Under the pieces are notes generated by a model. That model was not told the origin of the DNA, made no database searches, and saw only the letters and a program-made list of their open reading frames with translations. The translations under genes were made by a program, and so were the position numbers. Below are positions 1 through 5,715 of a stretch of DNA of 5,742 nt, piece after piece (the stretch's first letter is position 1; every line of letters starts with the position of its first letter). Origin of the DNA: Deltaproteobacteria bacterium (GTDB lineage Bacteria; Desulfobacterota; Syntrophia; Syntrophales; UBA2210); the NCBI GenBank assembly GCA_019314085.1, contig JAFCZZ010000114.1:1-5742 (forward strand), written 5' to 3'.

Positions 1-551
1 TTGGCTGTGGCTTCCGGCGGACGAATTACCAGAAAATGGTCGATGATCGCATGGGCCATCTCGTAGGCCAGGATCCCCTCGGTCAGGTCATCAACATTGA
101 CGTATATCGTGTTGTTCTCATATGTATACCGGGATCTGTACGGAGATTCGGTTTTATAGAGCCTGCCGTATGCCGCGTGAAGCTGTTTTTTGTCGTGATA
201 GATATTTATGGTGACCTTTTTCAGCTTCTTGCGCATATCCAGTATCTCCATCACCCGTTCATAGAGGGCATCCACCTTCTTTTTCAACCTGTCCGGCAGG
301 GCATCGGATTCCTGAGAGGAGAAGAGGCGTGTGATACCCCATACACCCGGGGAATAATCGATGCTTTTGTCAAACCGTTCCAGATCTTCCGGCGCCCGGT
401 AGCGGATGATGGCGTGTCCGGTTTCGATGTTCCGCCAGACGATACCGTCCGATGCCTCCGCGCTTGCCGCCTCGCACGGATGGGCGGCGGTGAGGATCGC
501 CCACAGTATGACAGAAAGGAATAGTACGGCTATGAGATTTCTGGTTCTCAT
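1..551 (-). CDS. Secreted HExxH peptidase-like protein, copy 1, zinc motif degraded; 3' end outside window
   Basis: The reading frame starts at ATG 551-549 and runs off the left edge after 183 complete codons. The first ~31 residues form a signal peptide (basic MRTRN, hydrophobic LSVILWAIL, AxA-type site ASA), so export to the periplasm is expected. The rest matches copy 2 at 2185-2946 without gaps, about 75% identical by hand count. Copy 2 carries the gluzincin motif H163-E-M-A-H167. Here residue 163 is Tyr (codon TAC against CAC), giving YEMAH. At position 184, where copy 2 has the Glu expected to be the third zinc ligand, the two visible bases are AA, so the residue is Lys or Asn. It is therefore probably a non-catalytic paralogue. 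The frame is otherwise intact with conservative changes, which argues against a simple pseudogene. It lies 18 bp downstream of the HAMP gene and is likely cotranscribed with it. The substrate is unknown. Confidence 0.8.
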   Translation of the reverse strand, partial: MRTRNLIAVLFLSVILWAILTAAHPCEAASAEASDGIVWRNIETGHAIIRYRAPEDLERFDKSIDYSPGVWGITRLFSSQESDALPDRLKKKVDALYERVMEILDMRKKLKKVTINIYHDKKQLHAAYGRLYKTESPYRSRYTYENNTIYVNVDDLTEGILAYEMAHAIIDHFLVIRPPEATA

Positions 552-569
552 AAAGACAGTATGCCCGCC

Positions 570-1133
570 TTAAAGCTTGAAGTTGTCTTTGATGTTTGTG
601 TGGAGGGCGTTCAGGTCGTCGATCAGTTCGCGCGGCGCATTTTCCTCGGAGGCCGATTTGATGAGGCGCTCAACCCCGGTCCGGATCTTCAGGACCTTTT
701 TGTTCAGTTTGGCCGCCATCTCCGTCAGGCCGTTGGCCAGGGCGGTTACCTGGTCCTTTTCCCGGAGCGTTATTTTTCTGGTAAGATCCCCCTTCCCGAT
801 ATCTTTAACCTCTTGTTCCAGGCGGAACAGCGGACCCGCGATCTTGTGAGAGATGAAGAGAATGACCGCTGCCGTGGCCAGGGTTATCAGGATGAGCGTT
901 ATAACCCAGGTGATGATGACATCGGGAAGAATGGCCAGACCGGTATTTTCTATGGTCAGCCGTGAATGGTGAAAAGAGGATGTCAGGGTGTCCCTGGTCA
1001 TGATAAGGAGCAGGGCCGAGGAGATGACCGCCCCGATCAAGACGATAAGGCAAAACTTCAGGATAAATTTGACCTGAAAGTCTTTCTTGACAAAATAGCT
1101 TCTCCTTTTGTACGTGGGCGCTTGCTTGGACAT
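570..1133 (-). CDS. Two-TM HAMP-domain membrane protein without an output domain
   Basis: This 187-residue inner-membrane protein has a basic cytoplasmic N-terminus (1-22), TM1 about 23-45, a short periplasmic loop about 46-70, TM2 about 71-94, and a HAMP domain about 95-148. The HAMP region shows the conserved Pro101 after TM2 (HKIAGPLFRLE), the GDLTRKI connector and a second amphipathic helix. Residues 149-187 look like a charged helix or coiled coil. HAMP domains pass signals from membrane to cytoplasmic modules. Here no kinase, cyclase or methyl-accepting domain follows, and the ~25-residue loop is too small for a usual sensor domain. The start is supported by a strong Shine-Dalgarno run (GGGGAGGAG) just upstream of ATG 1133. 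The stop lies 18 bp before peptidase-like copy 1, suggesting one transcript and a joint role. It may act as a membrane adaptor for a partner encoded elsewhere, but that is inference. Confidence 0.85.
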   Translation of the reverse strand: MSKQAPTYKRRSYFVKKDFQVKFILKFCLIVLIGAVISSALLLIMTRDTLTSSFHHSRLTIENTGLAILPDVIITWVITLILITLATAAVILFISHKIAGPLFRLEQEVKDIGKGDLTRKITLREKDQVTALANGLTEMAAKLNKKVLKIRTGVERLIKSASEENAPRELIDDLNALHTNIKDNFKL

Positions 1134-1196
1134 GTCTCCTCCCCTTTTTACTCCTGTCGTGTCAATCGAGAACGGTCGTTCCGCCCGCTCCCTTTA

Positions 1197-1418
1197 TCAT
1201 TTCGAGCGTAGCGAGAAATCTTTTCCCCAGCATTGAACAATCGTTAAGATTTCTCAGTTGCTAGCGCTCCTTCGAAATGACAGGACAAAAAACAAAGCTT
1301 TCTCTGTCGTTTCGACCATTATCTTGTCATTTCGAGCGTAGCGAGAAATCTTCAAGGGACATCTGAAGATTTCCTCCTGGCGAGGGCTATGCCCGCCGCC
1401 GGAGCTTCTCGAAATGAC
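1197..1418. repeat. Two tandem palindromic (REP-like) repeat units
   Basis: This fills most of the 299-bp gap between the lipoprotein and HAMP genes. Unit 1 (1197-1282) and unit 2 (1326-1418) begin with the same 26 bases (1197-1222 and 1327-1352), core TTCGAGCGTAGCGAGAAATC. Each closes with an inverted counterpart: 1246-1282 (AAGATTTCTC ... TCGAAATGACA) and 1365-1418 (GAAGATTTC ... CTCGAAATGAC). In unit 2 the inner arms 1345-1353 and 1365-1373 pair perfectly over 9 bp around an 11-base loop, and the outer arms 1326-1336 and 1408-1418 pair over 11 bp. RNA from either strand would fold into long stem-loops, so this may weaken transcription between the two genes or stabilise mRNA ends. Similar elements are dispersed in many bacterial genomes. 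I saw no coding sequence here. Confidence 0.85.
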
Positions 1419-1432
1419 GGGATTCAAAGATC

Positions 1433-1999
1433 TCACTCACGATAAATAAGCTCTTGGTTGGTCTCGATTTTGGCGGCTTTCCTTAGGCCTTCGATCCATT
1501 GTTCTAACATCTGCGTCTTCTTCGCTTCCCTGATTCTCTCGGTGATCTCTTCCCGCATGTTCTCAAGGGGGAGTTCTTCCCCCCGCTTTTTCATGTCATT
1601 GTAGGTGGCCTCGATCTCTTCCTCGGAAACCAGGGTTCTCTTCGTGAATTCTTCTCCTTTTATCTCAATCAGGTTCCGTATGAGTGTGCTTCCCCAGTAG
1701 CGTTCGATGGTCCTGATGAATTTATCCGTTCTGTCCAGCTCCAGGCGTTTCGCTTCCTGGATGAGAAGTTCCTTCCTGATAAGCTCCTCCAGGGACGCCT
1801 CCCGCGCCTCTCTTGTCAACTTGTACTCTTCATTGAGATTTAGGATGGAGTTCAGTTGGTTTTGATACTCACTGAGGGTCAGAGAACAGTCATTTATCCT
1901 GGCCACTATTTCGTCTTTCTCCGTCTTGTCCTCCGGGGAACACGAAACGAGGGGCAGGGATACAATCAGGAGTATCAGGCACACAATTATTTTCTTCAT
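1433..1999 (-). CDS. Lipoprotein with SurA-N-like chaperone region, no PPIase domain
   Basis: This 188-residue protein begins with a lipoprotein signal peptide. After MKK and a hydrophobic core comes the lipobox L-V-S-C with Cys20 as the lipidation site. Ser21 follows rather than Asp, which favours the outer membrane. Residues ~31-50 (IVARINDCSLTLSEYQNQL) match the opening strand and helix of the SurA/PrsA/trigger-factor type N-terminal chaperone fold. The rest is charged helix (EELIRKELLIQEAKRLELD; then EEEIEATYNDM, typical of this family before the PPIase module). SurA and PrsA normally continue into parvulin domains; this protein ends after the helical part, so it may bind unfolded envelope proteins without isomerase activity. 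The Shine-Dalgarno candidate (AGAGAGGT, 2011-2018) is somewhat far from ATG 1999. It sits 185 bp downstream of peptidase-like copy 2. The chaperone role is inferred from fold resemblance only. Confidence 0.8.
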   Translation of the reverse strand: MKKIIVCLILLIVSLPLVSCSPEDKTEKDEIVARINDCSLTLSEYQNQLNSILNLNEEYKLTREAREASLEELIRKELLIQEAKRLELDRTDKFIRTIERYWGSTLIRNLIEIKGEEFTKRTLVSEEEIEATYNDMKKRGEELPLENMREEITERIREAKKTQMLEQWIEGLRKAAKIETNQELIYRE

Positions 2000-2184
2000 G
2001 GTTGCCGGTTACCTCTCTATAAAATATGGGGCATCATACGTATGGTGGAATAAATGTGTATAATGTTGTTAATACTAGCATAGAGAGGACGAAAAATCTC
2101 TATCTTTTTGAGTGTTCTGTTTCAACGGGATCTTCGCGAGATGATGGATACATCACTATCTTGTCCCGGTTCGAATGCTCACTG
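2000..2184. other. Intergenic region between lipoprotein and peptidase copy 2
   Basis: This 185-bp AT-richer spacer should hold the lipoprotein leader. It contains a perfect 10-bp palindrome CATACGTATG (2035-2044), about 36-45 bp upstream of the lipoprotein start, which could be an operator or chance. On the minus strand I saw no convincing paired -35 and -10 boxes, and no intrinsic terminator after peptidase copy 2. Readthrough from copy 2 into the lipoprotein gene is therefore possible. Confidence 0.35.
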
Positions 2185-2946
2185 TCATTTCGGATATGCG
2201 TGATAGATTATATGAGGGCTCGCGGCCACGGAGAATCCTTCGACGAGGGCGACAGGATCATCCCTCGAAGCGGCGATATGTGCAGGGCTCTCTCTCGGAG
2301 GAGAGATCTCCTCCCCCTTTCCCTCCGTTTTTGATCCCCTGTTGGAAGCAATTGCGGACTCGAACAGATGTCCGTCGACATACCGGGCAAGGATTTCGGC
2401 CGTGGCTTCCGGTGGACGGATAATCAGGAAATGGTCGATGATCGAATGGGCCATCTCGTGGGCCAGCATCCCCTCGGTCAGATCATTCACGTTGACGTAT
2501 ATCGTGTTGTTCTCGTATGTATACCAGGCCCTGTACGGGCATTCGGTCTTATAGATCCTGGTGTATGCCGCGTGAAGCTGCTTTTTGTCAGGATAGATAT
2601 TGATGGTGACCTTTTTCAGCCTCTTTCGCATATCCAGCATCTCCATCGCCCGTTCATACAGGACATCGATTTTCTTTTTCAATTTGTCGGGGAAAGCATG
2701 TGAGTCTTCACGGGAGAAAAACCTCGTGATTCCCCACTCGCCCGGGGAATAATCGATGCTGTCATCAAACTTTTTCAGGTTTTCCGGTGCCTGGTAGCGG
2801 ATGATGGTGTGTCCGGTTTCGATCTTCTGCCAGACGGCGGTGTCCGATGTCGCCGCGTTCGCCACCCCGCACGGATAGAGGGCGGTGAGGACCGCCCATA
2901 GTATGACGGAGAGAGACGGTACTGTTATGAGATTCCTGAACCTCAT
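2185..2946 (-). CDS. Secreted HExxH zinc peptidase-like protein (gluzincin/MA-like), copy 2
   Basis: This is a 253-residue exported protein. Residues 1-31 form a signal peptide (MRFRN, hydrophobic LSVILWAVL, site ANA). The mature part holds a conserved stretch IETGHTIIRYQAPENLKKF, a basic helical region (KLKKKIDVLYERAMEML; RKRLKKVTINIY), and YTYENNTIYVN leading into the zinc motif H163-E164-M-A-H167. Glu184 in AEILARY follows at the spacing and context of the third ligand in MA-like gluzincins (E-x-x-A-x-Y). Metallopeptidase activity in the periplasm is likely from the motif, but the substrate is not known. From about residue 200 the tail is polar and low in complexity and does not look like a conserved domain. 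A leader motif AAGGTGGGCA upstream of the ATG matches AAGGCGGGCA before copy 1. It is the upstream-most gene of the minus-strand group. Confidence 0.85.
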   Translation of the reverse strand: MRFRNLITVPSLSVILWAVLTALYPCGVANAATSDTAVWQKIETGHTIIRYQAPENLKKFDDSIDYSPGEWGITRFFSREDSHAFPDKLKKKIDVLYERAMEMLDMRKRLKKVTINIYPDKKQLHAAYTRIYKTECPYRAWYTYENNTIYVNVNDLTEGMLAHEMAHSIIDHFLIIRPPEATAEILARYVDGHLFESAIASNRGSKTEGKGEEISPPRESPAHIAASRDDPVALVEGFSVAASPHIIYHAYPK

Positions 2947-3064
2947 GAGGATAATCTGCCCACCTTCAATCTTGAGGAGATATAAGGATGTAATCGGCAG
3001 AATCGGGCAAAAATTTACCTTTTTTCGTGACTGTTTCTTTCTTCTCCGTGAGACAGGGGGGGTC

Positions 3065-3229
3065 TTAAGATTTCTTTCTGTGGTCGAAACAAGGATTTCT
3101 CATCCCGATAGATCGGGATTCGAAATGACACAGTGGTGAGGAGCGCTAGCGAATGACTATAGCCCCCGCCAGGGGGAAAATCTTCATGATACAGGTTTGG
3201 TAAGATTTCTCCCTTCGGTCGAAATGACA
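3065..3229. repeat. Palindromic repeat cluster, inverted relative to 1197-1418
   Basis: The cluster has several degenerate copies of the AAGATTTCTC ... CGAAATGACA element: about 3066-3088, 3093-3130 and 3202-3229. The second has a perfect 8-bp stem in its centre (ATCCCGAT at 3102-3109, ATCGGGAT at 3112-3119). The segment 3141-3186 is the reverse complement of motifs in the other cluster: GCTAGCGCTCCT (there 1260-1271) and GAAGATTT..CCTGGCGRGGGCTAT (there 1365-1390). It also contains a CCCCC-GCCA-GGGGG hairpin (3163-3176). The centre of each element varies while the outer arms are kept, as expected for REP-like elements. Confidence 0.8.
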
Positions 3230-3301
3230 AGAGGGACGGGCGAAATGACAAAATGGATAGTCGAAATGACAAGAGGGACAGCCGAAATGCCGGGCGGGAT
3301 G
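3218..3301. repeat. 21-bp direct tandem repeat, 4 units
   Basis: Four consecutive 21-bp units occupy 3218-3238, 3239-3259, 3260-3280 and 3281-3301. Each contains a version of SYCGAAATGACAAGAGGGA. Units 1 and 3 are nearly identical, unit 2 has AAATGGAT in place of AGAGGGAC, and unit 4 is the most degenerate. The first unit is the end of the last palindromic element (3202-3229), so the array appears to have grown from it by slippage or unequal exchange. It lies directly after the tRNA terminator and has no sign of coding use. Confidence 0.85.
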
Positions 3302-3307
3302 AAACGA

Positions 3308-3337
3308 AAAGGGGGTGCGATTTCTCGCACCCCCTTT
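3308..3337 (-). terminator. Intrinsic terminator of tRNA-Thr
   Basis: A perfect 13-bp stem (AAAGGGGGTGCGA, loop GAAA, TCGCACCCCCTTT as read on the minus strand) is followed by TTTTCGTTTC. It begins 7 bp after the 3' end of the tRNA gene. The GC-rich stem, tetraloop and T run are those of a strong rho-independent terminator. Confidence 0.9.
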
Positions 3338-3343
3338 GATTTC

Positions 3344-3419
3344 TGGAGCCGATGAGCGGATTTGAACCGCTGACCTGCTGATTACGAATCAGCTGCTCTA
3401 CCGGCTGAGCTACATCGGC
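3344..3419 (-). tRNA. tRNA-Thr (anticodon CGT)
   Basis: This 76-base gene, minus strand, has an encoded CCA end (3344-3346). The acceptor stem GCCGATG/CATCGGC is a perfect 7 bp. The D arm reads AGCTCAGCCGGTAGAGC. The anticodon stem GCTGA/TCAGC encloses loop TTCGTAA, with anticodon CGT at 3386-3384, which reads the ACG threonine codon. The T arm GCGGTTCAAATCCGC carries the TTCAAAT loop. The discriminator base is U. It has its own promoter and terminator and is therefore probably a single-gene unit. Confidence 0.97.
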
Positions 3420-3447
3420 CCTCGTGTCATACAATTCGGAAGGTGAC

Positions 3448-3476
3448 TTTTTATCTCAACGTTTTTGTATTGTCAA
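3448..3476 (-). promoter_or_regulatory. Sigma-70-type promoter for tRNA-Thr
   Basis: On the minus strand a perfect TTGACA (3476-3471) is followed after 17 bp by TAAAAA (3453-3448), which matches 4 of 6 consensus -10 bases. Transcription would begin near 3441, about 20 bases ahead of the mature tRNA. Position and quality fit a tRNA promoter. Confidence 0.75.
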
Positions 3477-3580
3477 GAGATTAGCTGGTCTTCAATCCCT
3501 GCCCCTCCGCTTTTTGAAGGTAATAAGGTCCATACGGGCGGCATTTCTCTGATTACCTTTCGGCACCTGCATCCTTTATC

Positions 3581-3608
3581 TTGACTTTCATCCTTGTTTT
3601 GGTAGTAT
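3581..3608 (+). promoter_or_regulatory. Sigma-70-type promoter for alr
   Basis: TTGACT (3581-3586, 5 of 6 consensus) and TAGTAT (3603-3608, 4 of 6) are separated by 16 bp. The predicted start near 3615 leaves a 5' leader of about 65 bases. This diverges from the tRNA-Thr promoter ~105 bp away. No operator was recognised between them. Confidence 0.6.
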
Positions 3609-3680
3609 CTTCGCGGTTTAAGGTGTGTAAGTGGTTGAGAGCCAGGGTGTGAAATTCCGCAATACGGGGTTATTCTGACA

Positions 3681-5639
3681 ATGTCGCTACAGGAACAGGG
3701 ATACAGAAGCTGGGTGGAGATCGATCTGGACAGTTTCAGGGATAACTGGGCCGACATAAACCGGCCGGTGGGGGCCGGCGTCAAAGTTCTCCAGGTGGTG
3801 AAGGCGGACGCGTACGGCCATGGGGCGATTGAGATATCGCGTGCCGCCGTGAGAAACGGTGTATACGCCCTGGGGGTGGCAAACGCGGACGAGGGGGTGC
3901 AGCTCCGGATCGGCGGGATCGAGGCACCCATCATCATACTGAGCCCTTCCACGACCCCGGAGATTGACGAGATCATCAAGTACAACCTGATCCCCTCGGT
4001 GTCGGATATCCACTTTGCAAAGACACTGAGCGACAGTCTGGTCGAAAAGGGGGAGCACCTTTCTGTCCATATCGAGATCGACACCGGGATGGGCAGGGGG
4101 GGAACCATATACAGCGACGCAATCGCCATGGTAAAGGCTGTTATTGCCCTTCCCCGCATAGAGGTGGAGGGGATATTCTCACACCTGTCCGTGAGCGAGG
4201 TGGAGGACGACGAGTATAACGCCCTCCAGTGGAGGCTCTTCGGGGAGGTCCTGAAGGGTTTGGAACAGGAGGGGATAACCATCCCCCTGCGGCATATCTC
4301 CAACAGCGGTGGTGTTCTCAACTTCTCCGCCTTCAACCTGGACATGGTGCGTCCCGGGCTCATGACATACGGAGTATACCCCGGACCGGATACGGCGTCG
4401 AAGGCACAGCTGACGCCGGTGATGACCTTTAAGACGACCGTTGTGATCCTCAAGGATTTCCCCGCTGGGTACAGCATCGGGTACGGCAGGACACATGTCA
4501 CCGAACGGCCCACACGGATAGCGACGATACCGGTCGGATACGGGGACGGGTACGGCGCTGTCATGTCGAATCAGGGGGAGGCCCTGATCCGCGGCCGAAG
4601 GGCGCCCATCGTGGGACGCATCTCCATGGATATGTGCACGGTGGATGTGACCCATCTCCCGGACTGCGAGATCGGCGACGAGGTCGTCCTGATGGGGAGG
4701 CAGGGGGACGAGTACCTCTCGGCCGGGGAGATTGCCGAAAAGGCCGGAACGATCAGCTATGAGATCCTGTGCGCCTTGGGGAAGAGGGCGCCGCGGGTGT
4801 TTGTCGACAAGGGAAAGCCGGACGCGGTCGAGCCGAAGCTGCGGAGGATCTTCATACCGGGCGAGGAGAAATCCGTCGCCCGGATCGATACCATGATACG
4901 CGGCTGTCTCCAGGCCAGGACCACCGATCCGGAATTTGCCGACGCGATCTATTACGAGATGTTCGAGACACTCTTCGGCAGGGAAAACCGTCAGCTGGAA
5001 TTGAGGATGGGGTTCAGATATGATATCAGGATAAGCGAATTCTCTGACGGGAACACGCCCCTTGGCGGGGATGCGGGTTATTTCAGGGTGACGACCCATA
5101 TCGAGTACACAAAGATACTCAGGGACGCCCTCTTCATCATCGGCTGCGCCCGGAATAACAAGCAGCTCTCGGCCCTCTTCGAGGAGGAGAGATGTGAATA
5201 CCGCTGGCTCCTGAATGGCGGTACAGAGGGTCCCTTCAGGGAGGGTGATTTCAGTGTGGCCCGTGTCAGGGTCAACGGCAACGATGTGCCGGTCGTCAGC
5301 GCGCAGAACACACAGAGGGGTTACGAGGTCCTGTGCGAGGGTGATGAGCTTAAGGAATTCCTGAACCGGCAGGTCAAGGTGGAGATCGAGATAGAGACAA
5401 AGAAACACCGGGAAAACAGGATGTTCCCCGTCTATCTGGCGTATCCCACACGGGGGATGAACATCTCGTTCCACTATGAAGGGACGGGCCTGAAGAACGT
5501 CAGAGAGGTGAGCTTCTTCGCGGGACGGCGCCCCTATCCGGACGTAACAACGAACGAGGGACGATCGATAGACCTGAAGATCGATGACGATGAATGGGTG
5601 TTCCCGAACAGCGGTGTAACCTTTGTCTGGGATCTGTAA
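3681..5639 (+). CDS. alr: Alanine racemase with a ~275-residue uncharacterised C-terminal extension
   Basis: This cytoplasmic PLP enzyme interconverts L- and D-alanine for peptidoglycan. Residues ~8-245 form the barrel domain and ~246-376 the C-terminal beta domain. Visible active-site residues, placed by family alignment, are: K41 in VVKADAYGHG (PLP Schiff base), R139 in DTGMGRGG, R224 in DMVRPGL, Y268 in SIGYGRT (second catalytic base) and M316 in GRISMDMC. E132 stands where many Alr enzymes have a carbamylated Lys. The usual end, ISYEILCALGKRAPRVFV, is at ~358-375. Family members are about 360-390 residues; this one has 652. The extension has an early helical part (~395-430) and then a strand-rich part ending GVTFVWDL, with no TM segment. 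I do not recognise its family. The ATG sits ~10 residues before the conserved WVEIDLD. The Shine-Dalgarno is weak (CGGGG). No frameshift separates the halves. Confidence 0.93.
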   Translation: MSLQEQGYRSWVEIDLDSFRDNWADINRPVGAGVKVLQVVKADAYGHGAIEISRAAVRNGVYALGVANADEGVQLRIGGIEAPIIILSPSTTPEIDEIIKYNLIPSVSDIHFAKTLSDSLVEKGEHLSVHIEIDTGMGRGGTIYSDAIAMVKAVIALPRIEVEGIFSHLSVSEVEDDEYNALQWRLFGEVLKGLEQEGITIPLRHISNSGGVLNFSAFNLDMVRPGLMTYGVYPGPDTASKAQLTPVMTFKTTVVILKDFPAGYSIGYGRTHVTERPTRIATIPVGYGDGYGAVMSNQGEALIRGRRAPIVGRISMDMCTVDVTHLPDCEIGDEVVLMGRQGDEYLSAGEIAEKAGTISYEILCALGKRAPRVFVDKGKPDAVEPKLRRIFIPGEEKSVARIDTMIRGCLQARTTDPEFADAIYYEMFETLFGRENRQLELRMGFRYDIRISEFSDGNTPLGGDAGYFRVTTHIEYTKILRDALFIIGCARNNKQLSALFEEERCEYRWLLNGGTEGPFREGDFSVARVRVNGNDVPVVSAQNTQRGYEVLCEGDELKEFLNRQVKVEIEIETKKHRENRMFPVYLAYPTRGMNISFHYEGTGLKNVREVSFFAGRRPYPDVTTNEGRSIDLKIDDDEWVFPNSGVTFVWDL

Positions 5640-5664
5640 GTCTTTTAGGCATGATGCTCTTTCC

Positions 5665-5691
5665 TGCCTGTGCGTTGCACGCAGACAGGCA
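5665..5691. repeat. Hairpin downstream of alr
   Basis: Arms TGCCTGT (5665-5671) and ACAGGCA (5685-5691) pair over 7 bp. Inner arms GCGT (5672-5675) and ACGC (5679-5682) add 4 bp, with a 2-base bulge and a TGC loop. It starts 26 bp after the alr stop. It is followed by AAAAA and not a T run, so it is not a standard plus-strand terminator. It may protect the alr mRNA 3' end or be a dispersed palindrome. Confidence 0.55.
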
Positions 5692-5715
5692 AAAATGGCA
5701 AGTGAATTAAAAACA

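Larger units (their letters stand above)
2947..3343. other. Gene-free region with repeats and terminator
   Basis: This ~400-bp stretch has no credible gene. From left to right it holds the leader of peptidase copy 2 (2947-3060, with only weak promoter candidates), the palindromic repeat cluster (3065-3229), a 21-bp tandem array (3218-3301) and the tRNA terminator (3308-3337). A minus-strand open frame across 3015-3434 reads through the repeats and the tRNA and is rejected as coding. Confidence 0.7.

Noticed and set aside
1..551. Copy 1 as a plain pseudogene
   Set aside because: The visible frame has no stop or frameshift over 183 codons and keeps conservative substitutions and the signal peptide, so an inactive but maintained protein is more likely.
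1168..1173. TTGACA on the minus strand upstream of the HAMP gene
   Set aside because: A correctly spaced -10 would fall on the Shine-Dalgarno sequence and has no resemblance to TATAAT, so I do not call a promoter.
1197..1418. Possible CRISPR array from regularly placed 26-base identical repeats
   Set aside because: There are only two identical copies 130 bp apart, the intervening sequence holds inverted versions of the same repeat, and no cas genes are present.
2059..2064. TATAAT on the plus strand in the 2000-2184 spacer
   Set aside because: It has no matching -35 box about 17 bp upstream and no plus-strand gene follows it.
3015..3434. A 139-codon minus-strand open frame with heptad-like repeats (LLSFR..)
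   Set aside because: It reads through the tRNA-Thr gene, the terminator and the 21-bp tandem array. The amino-acid repeat is only the 21-bp repeat translated.
3473..4564. A 363-codon minus-strand open frame overlapping the alr 5' half and its promoter
   Set aside because: Antisense to strongly conserved Alr sequence, with Ser/Pro/Arg-rich low-complexity composition and no domain pattern.
4179..5474. A 431-codon minus-strand open frame opposite alr
   Set aside because: It is a shadow of the GC-rich alr coding strand. The plus-strand product is a clear alanine racemase and the opposite frame is rich in Pro, His and Arg without any recognisable domain.
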